Below are positions 41,554-50,096 of a DNA stretch of 64,000 nucleotides, piece by piece. Position 1 is the first letter of the stretch, and every line of letters starts with the position of its first letter. The notes under the pieces are model-generated. The model worked only from the letters and a program-made list of their open reading frames with translations, was not told the DNA's origin and did not search any database. Both the position numbers and the translations under genes were made by a program. This stretch comes from Arthrobacter sp. Leaf234 (GTDB taxonomy: Bacteria; Actinomycetota; Actinomycetes; Actinomycetales; Micrococcaceae): assembly GCF_001422665.1 (NCBI RefSeq), contig NZ_LMLU01000001.1, forward strand, positions 1,452,732 to 1,516,731, read 5' to 3'.

Positions 41554-42177
41554 CTAGGAGACGACGCCGGGCGTCAGGGCCGTCGCGACGACCAGGAGGA
41601 CGCCCACCGCGAGGGGCGCCAGGTTCCAGCTGCGCCGCGCCTTCTCCTGCCGGTCCACGTCGAGCCGGCCGGTCTCGACCAGGTCCTGCCAGTGCGAGCG
41701 GACGAGATACGCCGCGTGGCCGGAGTCGGTGTTCTTCAGGTCGCCGGGTCGAACCGACCCACCGGGTCCGTAGCTCGTCGACGGGAGGTTCGTCAGGTGC
41801 TCCACCTTGCCGGAGTGCGTGCCCCACACGCCGGGAGCGGGAGCTGCCCAGGCGGTGTACCCGCGCGACGGCGTGACCAGTTTCAGGGCGTACCTGGTAT
41901 CGACGTCGACCAGGGCGTTCCACGGGACGCGCACCGTGACCAGGGGATTGCGGAGCGTGACGGCGTCTTCGGCGACGAGGACCGCCGGATACCAGAACAG
42001 CCACCACCCCCCGTAGGCGATGCCGAGGAGCGGCCACGCGGTCAGCAGGCCGGCCGGGCCGTCCGTCGCCACGACGGAGGCGAGGCCCCCTGCGGTCACC
42101 AGTACGGCGAGACCCGTGAACCACCTGCTGGTCTGCGCCTTGAAGACGGTGGCTCCGGCCACACTCGAGCTGTCCAT
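41554..42177 (-). CDS. PH-domain membrane protein, reverse to the surrounding operon
   Basis: 207 residues on the opposite strand, inside peptide importer A. N-terminal membrane helix pair (about 18-60, WFTGLAVLVTAGGLASVVA and AGLLTAWPLLGIAYGGWWLFWY), then a bacterial PH-like (bPH) region of about 60 residues (VLVAEDAVTLRNPLVTVRVPWNALVDVDTRYALKL), then an unstructured part, and a third helix near 185-205 (WNLAPLAVGVLLVVATALTP). Small bPH membrane proteins are widespread in actinobacteria; no function is established. Located 8 nt past the DppC stop and 90 nt before the start of the ATPase gene, on the other strand; its promoter would lie in that 90 nt. Confidence 0.72.
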   Translation of the reverse strand: MDSSSVAGATVFKAQTSRWFTGLAVLVTAGGLASVVATDGPAGLLTAWPLLGIAYGGWWLFWYPAVLVAEDAVTLRNPLVTVRVPWNALVDVDTRYALKLVTPSRGYTAWAAPAPGVWGTHSGKVEHLTNLPSTSYGPGGSVRPGDLKNTDSGHAAYLVRSHWQDLVETGRLDVDRQEKARRSWNLAPLAVGVLLVVATALTPGVVS

Positions 42178-42266
42178 GGCTCCATGGTCCCAGCACCGAC
42201 GCCGCCCGCGGCAATCGAGGAGCCCCGGCCCACCGGCGCGGGCTCCGCCACGAAGGAGAACCCCTC

Positions 42267-44096
42267 ATGAGTACACAGGTCATCGGCGGTACGCCAGAAG
42301 CCGGAGCGGGCGGCCCGGCAGCGCAGGGGCCCGTGCTCGAGGTCCGCAACCTCAGCGTGGACTTCGGCGTCGACAAGCAGTGGGTACCCGCCGCCATCGA
42401 CCTGAACTACGAGGTCAACGCGGGTGAGGTCCTGGCGATCGTGGGCGAGTCGGGCTCCGGCAAGAGCGCGAGCTCGATGTCGCTCCTCGGCCTCCTGCCC
42501 TCCAACAGCCGCGTGACGGGGGAGGTGCTGCTCAACGGCAAGTCCGTCCTCACGATGTCCCCTGCGAAGCTGCGGCAGATCCGCGGCAACGACGTGGCGG
42601 TCATCTTCCAGGAGCCGATGACGGCGCTCAATCCCGTCTACACCGTCGGCTTCCAGATCGTCGAGACCCTGCGGCTGCACAACGAGATCTCGCCGGACGA
42701 AGCCAGGCAGCGCGCCCTGCGCCTCCTGCAGATGGTGGAACTGCCCGATCCCGACAAGGCCTTCCGCTCGTACCCCCACCAGCTCTCCGGCGGGCAGCGG
42801 CAGCGTGCCATGATCGCGCAGTCCCTCTCCTGCGACCCGAAGCTGCTGATCGCCGACGAGCCCACCACGGCCCTCGACGTCACCGTGCAGGCCGAGATCC
42901 TCGACCTCATGAGGAACCTGCGGAACCAGCTCAACAGCGCCATCGTGCTCATCACGCACGACATGGGTGTGGTGGCCGACCTCGCGGACCGGATCGCGGT
43001 GATGCGCAAGGGGCGCATCGTCGAGACCGGCACGGCGGAGCAGATCTTCAACAATCCGCAGCACGAGTACACCAAGGCGCTGCTGGCCGCCGTGCCGCAC
43101 CTCGGGCAGGGTGACGGGAACGACGACGTCGACATCACCGCGGCGCTGGCGGCGGCGACGCACACCGAACTCCAGTCGGTGGACCACGCCGAACTCGAGC
43201 GGCGGGAGAACGAGGTCCTCGCGCAGCTCGACGACGAGGTGCGGGTCACCGCGCCGTCGGCCGAGCCCGTGCTCGAACTGGTCGACGTCGCCATCGAGTA
43301 CCCGAAACAGGGCCGCGTGCCTGCCTTCCGGGCGGTCGAGGGGGCGAACCTCACGGTGTATCCCGGACAGGTCATCGGACTGGTGGGCGAGTCCGGCTCG
43401 GGCAAGACGACCATCGGGCGGGCGGCTGTGGGACTGCTGCCCGTCGCAGCGGGCTCCCTGAAGGTCGTGGGCACCGACATCTCGGGCTTCCGTCCGTCGT
43501 CGAAGGAACTGGGCGCCGTGCGACGGCACGTCGGCATGGTCTTCCAGGACCCGTCGTCGTCCCTGAACCCGCGGCTGCCCATCGGCGAGAGCATCGGCGA
43601 GCCCATGTTCCTCGCCGGCGAGGCGAAGGGCGGTGCCCTGCAGAAGCGCATCGAGACGCTGCTGGACCAGGTGGAGCTCCCTCGCTCCTATCGGAACCGG
43701 TACCCCCACGAGCTCTCGGGAGGGCAGAAGCAGCGCGTGGGTATCGCCCGGGCGCTCTCGCTCCGGCCGAAGCTCATGGTCGCGGACGAGCCGACGTCGG
43801 CCCTGGACGTGTCGGTGCAGGCGAAGGTGCTGGAACTGTTCCAGAACCTGCAGCGCGAACTCGGTTTCGCCTGCCTGTTCGTCACCCACGACCTCGCCGT
43901 GGTGGACGTCCTCGCCGACTACATCTGCGTCATGAAGCGCGGGCGGATCGTCGAGCAGGGCAGCCGTGACCAGATCCTGCGCAGCCCGCAGGATCCGTAC
44001 ACGCAGCGCCTCCTGGCCGCCGTACCGCTGCCGGATCCGGCCAAGCAGCGGGAGCGCCGCGAACTCCGGGCGAAACTCATGGCGACGAGCGACTGA
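42267..44096 (+). CDS. Peptide ABC importer A, fused double ATPase (DppD-DppF)
   Basis: 609 residues containing two ABC ATPase domains. First domain: Walker A GESGSGKSASSMSLL (about 58-72), signature LSGGQRQRAMIAQSL, Walker B LLIADEPTTALD, HD switch; second domain, from about 330: Walker A GESGSGKTTIGRAAVG, Q-loop VFQDPSSSLNPRLPIGES, signature LSGGQKQRVGIARAL, Walker B LMVADEPTSALDV, VTHD. Both are intact. The oligopeptide-family C-terminus (QDPYTQRLLAAVPLPDPAKQRER) is at each end. Normally two separate proteins (DppD and DppF). ATG 42267 follows the AAGGAG-type site GAAGGAG. It serves the permease pair 38.9-41.5 kb although the reverse PH gene interrupts the operon. Confidence 0.95.
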   Translation: MSTQVIGGTPEAGAGGPAAQGPVLEVRNLSVDFGVDKQWVPAAIDLNYEVNAGEVLAIVGESGSGKSASSMSLLGLLPSNSRVTGEVLLNGKSVLTMSPAKLRQIRGNDVAVIFQEPMTALNPVYTVGFQIVETLRLHNEISPDEARQRALRLLQMVELPDPDKAFRSYPHQLSGGQRQRAMIAQSLSCDPKLLIADEPTTALDVTVQAEILDLMRNLRNQLNSAIVLITHDMGVVADLADRIAVMRKGRIVETGTAEQIFNNPQHEYTKALLAAVPHLGQGDGNDDVDITAALAAATHTELQSVDHAELERRENEVLAQLDDEVRVTAPSAEPVLELVDVAIEYPKQGRVPAFRAVEGANLTVYPGQVIGLVGESGSGKTTIGRAAVGLLPVAAGSLKVVGTDISGFRPSSKELGAVRRHVGMVFQDPSSSLNPRLPIGESIGEPMFLAGEAKGGALQKRIETLLDQVELPRSYRNRYPHELSGGQKQRVGIARALSLRPKLMVADEPTSALDVSVQAKVLELFQNLQRELGFACLFVTHDLAVVDVLADYICVMKRGRIVEQGSRDQILRSPQDPYTQRLLAAVPLPDPAKQRERRELRAKLMATSD

Positions 44097-44130
44097 CAGC
44101 GCGCGCTCCCGCAGGGGATCGCCGGCTGCT

Positions 44131-44170
44131 CGCGGAAGCCCGTCCTGATGACTCAGGGCGGGCTTTCGCG
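44131..44170 (+). terminator. Hairpin terminator after importer A
   Basis: 18-bp stem (arms 44131-44148 and 44153-44170, two G-U pairs), 4-nt loop TGAC. No T-run follows. Confidence 0.75.
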
Positions 44171-44358
44171 TGCCGGGCCCGGGGTGGCCGGCCGGCGGTC
44201 GCCGCCGTGGACCCACAGGGCGCTGTACAGTATTCGAGGCCGGATCCCGCCAGTCGTTATCCAAGCGTGACCAGCACACGCCGGTACCGCTGGCCTGCGG
44301 AAAGACCCGGATGCCGCCTCCTGTCGGGACCCGGTTCAGCGCCCAGCCTCCCCAGATG

Positions 44359-44388
44359 TTCAGGGAAGCAACGAAACGGGCATATGAT
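44359..44388 (+). promoter_or_regulatory. Candidate promoter of peptide importer B
   Basis: TATGAT (44383-44388), a near-consensus -10, with TTCAGG (44359-44364) at 18-nt spacing as weak -35. The predicted leader is about 80 nt to the ATG at 44476. Confidence 0.5.
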
Positions 44389-44475
44389 TTTTCGGTGTGA
44401 GTTGGCTCTCGCTCTCTGCGGAGCCACTAGACCGGCCACATCAGCGCCGGAAGAACCCAATACCTAGGAGGCGGA

Positions 44476-46113
44476 ATGCGTTTCACGCGCACTTCCAAGA
44501 TGCTCAGTGTCGCGGCCATCGCCGCGCTGTCGCTGAGTGCATGCGGCGGCGGAAGCAATGAATCCGGCACGAGCGAAGGCACCACCGATGCCGTCATCGT
44601 GGTGGACGGATCCGAGCCCCAGAACCCGCTGATCCCCACCAGCACCAACGAGGTGGGTGGCGGCGCCATCCTCGACCTCATCTTCGCCGGGCTGGTCAGC
44701 TACGACGCCGACGGCAAGCCGGAGAACGAGATGGCCGAGTCCATCGAGACCGAGGACGCCCAGAACTACACGATCACGCTCAAGGAGGGGAAGACCTTCA
44801 CCAACGGCGATCCCGTCACCGCGAGCTCCTTCGTGGATGCCTGGAACTACGGAGCCGCCGCCAAGAACGCGCAGCTTTCCAGCTACTTCTTCGAGAGCAT
44901 CGAAGGGTACGAGGAAGCCAGCGCCGAGGGCTCCACCGTGGAGACCATGAGCGGGCTCACCGTCGTCGACGACCGCACCTTCACCGTCAAGCTCTCGCAG
45001 CCCGAGTCCGACTGGCCGCTGCGCCTCGGCTACAGCGCGTTCTTCCCGCTGCCCGCCGCCGCCCTCGAGGACCCCGCGGCGTTCGGCGAGAACCCGATCG
45101 GCAACGGCCCGTACAAGTTCGCCGCCGAGGGTGCCTGGCAGCACAACCAGCAGATCGAACTCGTCCCCAATGACGAGTACGAGGGCCCGCAGGAAGCGCA
45201 GAACGGTGGCGTGACGTTCAAGATCTACCAGAACGACACGACGGCGTACCAGGACCTCATCTCGGACAACCTGGATGTCCTGAAGACGATCCCCACGAGC
45301 GACATCAAGAACTTCAAGAACGACCTCGGCGAGCGCTCGATCGAGTCGCCGTACGCGGGCAACCAGACGATTGCGATCCCGTACTACCTCCCGAACTGGG
45401 AGGGTGAGGCCGGCAAGCTCCGCCGCCAGGCGCTGTCGATGTCGATCAACCGCGACGAGATCACCGAGGTCATCTTCAACGGTGGCCGCGAGCCCGCCAA
45501 GGACTTCACCGCCCCCGTGCTCGAGGGCTACAGCGACGAACTGCCGGGGAGCGAGAACCTCGAGTACAACCCCGAGCAGGCCAAGAAGCTCTGGGAGGAC
45601 GCCGAGAAGATCGCGCCCTACGACGAGTCGCAGCCCCTGACCATCGGCTACAACGCCGACAAGGGCGACCACAAGACCTGGGTCGAGGCCGTGGTGAACA
45701 ACATCAAGAACAACCTCGGCATCGAGGTCGCGGGCAAGCCGTACGCGACGTTCAAGGAAGCGCGCACCGAAGCCACGGAGGAGACCCTCACCGGTGCACT
45801 GCGCGCCGGCTGGCAGGCCGACTACCCGTCGCTGTACAACTTCCTCGGGCCCATCTACGCCACGGGTGCCGGCTCCAACGACGCCCGCTACAGCAACCCC
45901 GAGTTCGACCAGCAGCTGACCGACGGTCTCGCCGCCAGCACTGTCGAAGAGGGCAACGAGGCGATGAACGCGGCGCAGGAGGACCTCCTCGAGGATCTCC
46001 CGGCCATCCCGCTGTGGTACCAGGTCGCCCAGGGCGGCTGGAGCAGCAACGTGGACAACGTCGAGTTCGGCTGGAACGGTGTTCCGCTCTACTACGCCAT
46101 CACCGGCAAGTAA
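44476..46113 (+). CDS. Oligopeptide/dipeptide ABC importer B, substrate-binding lipoprotein
   Basis: 545 residues. Lipoprotein signal with SAC lipobox (Cys about 23), then Gly/Ser linker and the family 5 solute-binding fold: IVVDGSEPQNPLIPTSTNEV, TLKEGKTFTNGDPVTASSFVDAW (the conserved SPA-like peptide-binding region), SAFFPLPAAAL and PIGNGPYKFA, and near the end NAAQEDLLEDLPAIPLWYQVAQGG. Resembles oligopeptide-binding OppA/MppA-type proteins more than importer A's protein. Its start region (AGGAGGCGGAATGCGTTTC) is nearly identical to that at 36.93 kb. A hairpin follows before the permease genes. Confidence 0.94.
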   Translation: MRFTRTSKMLSVAAIAALSLSACGGGSNESGTSEGTTDAVIVVDGSEPQNPLIPTSTNEVGGGAILDLIFAGLVSYDADGKPENEMAESIETEDAQNYTITLKEGKTFTNGDPVTASSFVDAWNYGAAAKNAQLSSYFFESIEGYEEASAEGSTVETMSGLTVVDDRTFTVKLSQPESDWPLRLGYSAFFPLPAAALEDPAAFGENPIGNGPYKFAAEGAWQHNQQIELVPNDEYEGPQEAQNGGVTFKIYQNDTTAYQDLISDNLDVLKTIPTSDIKNFKNDLGERSIESPYAGNQTIAIPYYLPNWEGEAGKLRRQALSMSINRDEITEVIFNGGREPAKDFTAPVLEGYSDELPGSENLEYNPEQAKKLWEDAEKIAPYDESQPLTIGYNADKGDHKTWVEAVVNNIKNNLGIEVAGKPYATFKEARTEATEETLTGALRAGWQADYPSLYNFLGPIYATGAGSNDARYSNPEFDQQLTDGLAASTVEEGNEAMNAAQEDLLEDLPAIPLWYQVAQGGWSSNVDNVEFGWNGVPLYYAITGK

Positions 46114-46127
46114 CCCCTAACGGACGA

Positions 46128-46160
46128 GGGGGCCTGCCCGCCTGCGGGCAGGCCCCCTTT
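46128..46160 (+). terminator. Hairpin between binding protein and permeases of importer B
   Basis: Arms 46128-46141 and 46144-46157 form a 14-bp perfect stem (core GGGGGCCTGCCC) followed by TTT. It probably reduces transcription into the permeases, giving excess binding protein. Confidence 0.75.
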
Positions 46161-46249
46161 CCGTGCTCCAACGAAAAGGTCCAACACCTCATGAGCAACC
46201 CCCACCTGCGTCCCGTGCGGACGCCGTCGGCATCGGGAGGTCGGCGCTG

Positions 46250-47176
46250 ATGGTCTGGTACATCGTCCGACGTTTCCTCCAGCTGATCCCCGTCTTCCTC
46301 GGTGCCACCCTGCTGGTGTACTTCCTGGTCTTCAGCCTCCCCGGTGACGCCACCGCCGCGATCTGCGGCGAGCGCGGCTGCACCCCCGCCGTCGTGGCCG
46401 GCCTGCGCGAGCAGTACAACCTCGACCAGCCGTTCTGGATCCAGTACCTGCTCTACCTCAAGGGCGTCCTGACCTTCGATCTCGGGACGAACTTCTCCGG
46501 CCGGCCGATCGCGACCATCATCGCGGAGGTCTTCCCGACCACTGCGAAGCTCGCCATCATGGCCCTCGTCATCGAGGCCGTGTTCGGGATCGTCTTCGGC
46601 CTCATCGCCGGTCTCCGCAAGGGGAAGATCTTCGACTCCTCCGTCCTCGTCCTCTCCCTGATCGTGATCGCGGTCCCCATCTTCGTGCTCGGCTTCCTCA
46701 TGCAGTTCCTGATCGGCGTGAAGCTGCAGTGGACCAATCCGACCGTGAGCGGCGACGCCACCTTCACGGAGCTGCTCCTGCCGGCGGTGGTGCTCGGGCT
46801 CGTGTCCTTCGCCTACGTCCTCCGCCTCACCCGCACGAGCATCATCGAGAACGTCAACGCGGACTACGTGCGCACGGCAACGGCCAAGGGCCTCAGCCGC
46901 CGCCGCGTCGTCGTCGTCCATGTCCTCCGCAACTCGCTGATCCCGGTGGTGACCTTCCTCGGCGCCGACCTCGGCGCCCTCATGGGAGGCGCGATCGTCA
47001 CCGAGGGCATCTTCAACGTCAACGGCGTCGGCAACACCCTCTACCGTGCCGTGCTCAACGGGGACGGGCCGATGGTCGTCTCGATCGTCACGTTCCTCAT
47101 CCTCATCTTCTGCCTGGCGAACCTGCTGGTGGATCTCCTGTACGCGTGGCTGGACCCAAGGATTCGATATGCCTGA
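46250..47176 (+). CDS. Peptide ABC importer B, DppB-type permease
   Basis: 308 residues from ATG 46250, 9 nt after GGGAGG. Typical DppB/OppB permease: N-terminal VWYIVRRFLQLIPVFLGATL, long first extracytoplasmic loop, EAA loop TRTSIIENVNADYVRTATAKGLSRRRVVVVHVLRNSL (about 190-226) and C-terminal helices. The normal length contrasts with the 513-residue counterpart in importer A. A 19-codon upstream open frame (46191-46250) ends in TGATG at this start codon and could couple its translation. Overlaps the next permease by 8 nt. Confidence 0.93.
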   Translation: MVWYIVRRFLQLIPVFLGATLLVYFLVFSLPGDATAAICGERGCTPAVVAGLREQYNLDQPFWIQYLLYLKGVLTFDLGTNFSGRPIATIIAEVFPTTAKLAIMALVIEAVFGIVFGLIAGLRKGKIFDSSVLVLSLIVIAVPIFVLGFLMQFLIGVKLQWTNPTVSGDATFTELLLPAVVLGLVSFAYVLRLTRTSIIENVNADYVRTATAKGLSRRRVVVVHVLRNSLIPVVTFLGADLGALMGGAIVTEGIFNVNGVGNTLYRAVLNGDGPMVVSIVTFLILIFCLANLLVDLLYAWLDPRIRYA

Positions 47177-48179
47177 ACCAACACACACCTCACCCGGCAC
47201 GCAGGGCCCGGCGCCCGTGGTCCGCACCAAGACCTCCGCCTACCCGATCGAGCACTTCGTCGCGAACGTCGACGAGACGCCGGTCCGCGCGACGGACAGT
47301 ACGGTGTCCGACGCCGCCCCCCGCAGTCTCTGGGGGGAGGCCTGGCGCAGCCTGCGCAAGCAGCCGCTGTTCATCATCAGCGCCGTCCTGATCCTCGCCG
47401 TCATCTTCGTGGCACTCTTCCCCGGTGTCTTCACCAACGAACCGCCCAACGAGAACTGCCTGCTCGAGAACTCCGACGGCGGGCCCGTCGCGGGACACCC
47501 GCTCGGCTTCACGGTCCAGGGCTGCGACATCCTCTCCCGCGTCGTCTACGGCACGCAGTCGTCCCTCACGGTCGGGCTGTTCGCCACCCTCGGCGTGGTC
47601 CTGATCGGTGGCCTCATCGGCGCCCTCGCCGGCTTCTTCGGTGGCTGGGTCGACGCGATTCTCGCCCGCATCGGCGACATCTTCTTCGCGCTCCCGCTCA
47701 TCCTCGGCGCGATCGTCGTCGTGCAGCTGCCGGTCTTCCAGCAGAACCGCAACGTCTGGACGCTCGTCGTCATCCTGGTCACGTTCGGCTGGCCCCAGAT
47801 CGCCCGCATCACGAGGGCCGCCGTGATCGAGGTACGCAACGCCGACTTCGTGACCGCGGCGCGCTCGCTCGGGGTGTCGCCGCTCGGTGCCCTCGTCAAG
47901 CACGTCATCCCGAACGCCCTGGCACCGGTCATCGTCATCGCGACCATCTCGCTCGGGACGTTCATCGTCGCGGAGTCCACGCTGTCCTTCCTCGGGATCG
48001 GGCTCCCGCCGGACGTCATGTCCTGGGGGAATGACATCTTCTCGGCGAAGCCCTCGCTGCGGAGCAACCCCATGGCCATCTTCTGGCCGGGCCTCGCCCT
48101 GTCCATCACCGTTCTGAGCTTCATCATGCTGGGCGACGCCCTGCGTGACGCTCTCGACCCGAAGGCGCGCAAGCGATGA
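47169..48179 (+). CDS. Peptide ABC importer B, DppC-type permease
   Basis: 336 residues from ATG 47169, starting 8 nt before the end of the upstream permease. N-terminal cytoplasmic extension of about 70 residues, then one helix, an extracytoplasmic loop with QGCDILSRVVYGTQSSLT, about four more helices and the EAA loop VRNADFVTAARSLGVSPLGALVKHVIPNALAP (about 223-254). Forms the second half of the channel with the DppB-type permease. Its stop codon overlaps the ATPase start by 4 nt. Confidence 0.93.
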   Translation: MPEPTHTSPGTQGPAPVVRTKTSAYPIEHFVANVDETPVRATDSTVSDAAPRSLWGEAWRSLRKQPLFIISAVLILAVIFVALFPGVFTNEPPNENCLLENSDGGPVAGHPLGFTVQGCDILSRVVYGTQSSLTVGLFATLGVVLIGGLIGALAGFFGGWVDAILARIGDIFFALPLILGAIVVVQLPVFQQNRNVWTLVVILVTFGWPQIARITRAAVIEVRNADFVTAARSLGVSPLGALVKHVIPNALAPVIVIATISLGTFIVAESTLSFLGIGLPPDVMSWGNDIFSAKPSLRSNPMAIFWPGLALSITVLSFIMLGDALRDALDPKARKR

Positions 48180-49873
48180 GCCACAGCACAGGTCACCAGA
48201 CCGCCACGCCCCAGCCGCTCCTCGAGCTCCGGGACCTGGCCATCACCTTCTCGACGTCGAACGGAGACGTACCGGCGGTGCGCAACGCGCACCTGACCGT
48301 CATGCCCGGCGAGACCGTCGCGATCGTGGGGGAGTCCGGGTCCGGGAAGTCGACGACGGCGCTGGCCGCGATCGGCCTCCTGCCCGCCAACGGACGCGTG
48401 TCCAACGGCAGCATCATCTTCGACGGCGAGGACATCACCCACGCCTCGGAGAAGCGGATCGTCGAGCTCCGGGGTTCGTCCATCGGCATGGTGCCGCAGG
48501 ACCCGATGTCCAACCTCAATCCGGTCTGGAAGATCGGCTTCCAGGTGCGCGAGACGCTGAAGGCCAACGGCCTGCCGAGCGGGCCGCAGGACGTCGCGAA
48601 GGTACTCGCGGAGGCGGGCCTGCCCGACGCCGCATCGCGCGCCAACCAGTACCCGCACGAGTTCTCCGGCGGGATGCGCCAGCGCGCCCTGATCGCCATC
48701 GGGCTCTCCTGCAGGCCGCGCCTGCTCATCGCGGACGAGCCGACGTCGGCCCTGGACGTGACGGTGCAGCGGCAGATCCTCGACCACCTCGACACCATGA
48801 CGGAGGAGCTCGGCACCGCGGTGCTGCTCATCACCCATGACCTCGGCCTCGCGGCCGAGCGCGCCCACAAGGTGATCGTCATGTACAAGGGTCAGGTCGT
48901 GGAGGCCGGGCCCGCGCTCAAGCTGCTCACCAACCCGCGCCACCCCTACACGCAGAAGCTGGTGGCCTCGGCGCCGTCGATCGCCTCCCGCCGGATCGAG
49001 TCGGCGAAGAAGGCCGGTGTCCGGACGCAGGACCTGCTGGCACCCTCGGTCACGGCAACCGCCGCGCTCGACCGGGTGATCGAGGTCGAGGACCTGACGA
49101 AGGTCTTCAAAATCCGCGGCAGCTGGGGCACGTCGACCGACTTCACCGCGGTGGACAAGGTGTCCTTCTCGATCGCCCGCGGCACCACCACGGCCGTCGT
49201 CGGCGAGTCCGGATCCGGGAAGTCGACCGTCGCGAAGATGGTCCTCGGCCTGGAGGGGGCGACGTCGGGCAGCATCCGGTTCGACGGCGTGGACATCACG
49301 ACGCTCGGGCGCAAGGAGATGTTCGACTTCCGCCGCCGCGTGCAGCCGATCTTCCAGGACCCCTACGGCTCGCTCGATCCGATGTACAACATCTACCGGA
49401 CCATCGAGGAGCCCCTGCGGGTCCACGGTGTCGGTACGGCGAAGATGCGCGAGAAGAAGGTCCGGGAGCTCCTCGACCAGGTGGCCCTGCCGTCCGCGAT
49501 GATGCAGCGCTTCCCGAACGAGCTCTCGGGCGGGCAGCGCCAGCGCGTGGCGATCGCGCGTGCGCTGGCCCTCGACCCGGAGGTCGTCATCTGCGACGAG
49601 GCCGTCTCGGCACTCGACGTGCTCGTGCAGGCGCAGATCCTGAACCTGCTCGCCGACCTGCAGTCCGAGCTCGGGCTCAGCTACCTCTTCATCACGCACG
49701 ACCTCGCCGTGGTCCGGCAGATCGCCGACCACGTGGCCGTGATGGAGAAGGGGAAGCTCGTGGAGCAGGGCACCACCGACCAGGTGTTCGACAACCCGAC
49801 GACCGCGTACACCCAGGCGCTCCTCGCAGCGATCCCGGGTGCTGCCCTCGAGCTGCCGCCCGAGGTCGCCTAG
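48176..49873 (+). CDS. Peptide ABC importer B, fused double ATPase
   Basis: 565 residues, ATG 48176 overlapping the permease stop. Two complete ATPase domains in one chain: first Walker A GESGSGKSTTALAAIG (about 54), Q-loop MVPQDPMSNLNPVW, signature FSGGMRQRALIAIGL, Walker B LLIADEPTSALDV; second Walker A GESGSGKSTVAKMVLG (about 344), IFQDPYGSLDPMYN, signature LSGGQRQRVAIARAL, Walker B VVICDEAVSALDV (Pro of DEP replaced by Ala), VTHD/ITHD. Family C-terminal oligopeptide/dipeptide extension present (NPTTAYTQALLAAIPG). With the two permeases and the binding protein this completes importer B. A hairpin follows. Confidence 0.95.
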   Translation: MSHSTGHQTATPQPLLELRDLAITFSTSNGDVPAVRNAHLTVMPGETVAIVGESGSGKSTTALAAIGLLPANGRVSNGSIIFDGEDITHASEKRIVELRGSSIGMVPQDPMSNLNPVWKIGFQVRETLKANGLPSGPQDVAKVLAEAGLPDAASRANQYPHEFSGGMRQRALIAIGLSCRPRLLIADEPTSALDVTVQRQILDHLDTMTEELGTAVLLITHDLGLAAERAHKVIVMYKGQVVEAGPALKLLTNPRHPYTQKLVASAPSIASRRIESAKKAGVRTQDLLAPSVTATAALDRVIEVEDLTKVFKIRGSWGTSTDFTAVDKVSFSIARGTTTAVVGESGSGKSTVAKMVLGLEGATSGSIRFDGVDITTLGRKEMFDFRRRVQPIFQDPYGSLDPMYNIYRTIEEPLRVHGVGTAKMREKKVRELLDQVALPSAMMQRFPNELSGGQRQRVAIARALALDPEVVICDEAVSALDVLVQAQILNLLADLQSELGLSYLFITHDLAVVRQIADHVAVMEKGKLVEQGTTDQVFDNPTTAYTQALLAAIPGAALELPPEVA

Positions 49874-49921
49874 TCCCACCGCGCATCGCGCGGCGCGGCC
49901 CGAGCCGGCCGCAGCACCACG

Positions 49922-49957
49922 ACGACGGCGGTCCTCCACCCGGAGGGCCGCCGTCGT
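49922..49957 (+). terminator. Hairpin terminator after importer B
   Basis: Arms 49922-49937 and 49942-49957 form a 16-bp stem with one G-U pair and loop ACCC, then TCTGT. No long T-run. Confidence 0.75.
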
Positions 49958-50022
49958 TCTGTGCCGGTACCGATCCGGACAGCCATTGACAGGCCGCATT
50001 AGGTCTGTTTTTCCCCAGCGCC

Positions 50023-50028
50023 TAGACT
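50023..50028 (+). promoter_or_regulatory. -10 element TAGACT for typA
   Basis: TAGACT 74 nt before the typA ATG, with TTAGGT (49999-50004, 18-nt spacer) as a possible -35. It predicts a leader of about 60 nt, unlike the leaderless genes nearby. Confidence 0.4.
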
Positions 50029-50096
50029 GGTAAGAGGGCGTGCAGTGCAGCCGCCGTCAATTTCCCCGCAGTAGATACCGAATTGAGTAATCACGC

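Larger units (their letters stand above)
44097..44475. other. Intergenic region between the two peptide importers
   Basis: 379 nt. The first part holds a strong hairpin (44131-44170) that ends importer A. The last part holds a candidate promoter (44359-44388), an approximately 80-nt leader and the TAGGAGGCGG ribosome binding site of importer B. I see no gene or RNA between. Confidence 0.6.

Noticed and set aside
47546-49999. Long minus-strand open frame across peptide importer B
   Set aside because: Overlaps genes with intact ABC motifs on the plus strand; low-complexity charged translation typical of shadow frames.
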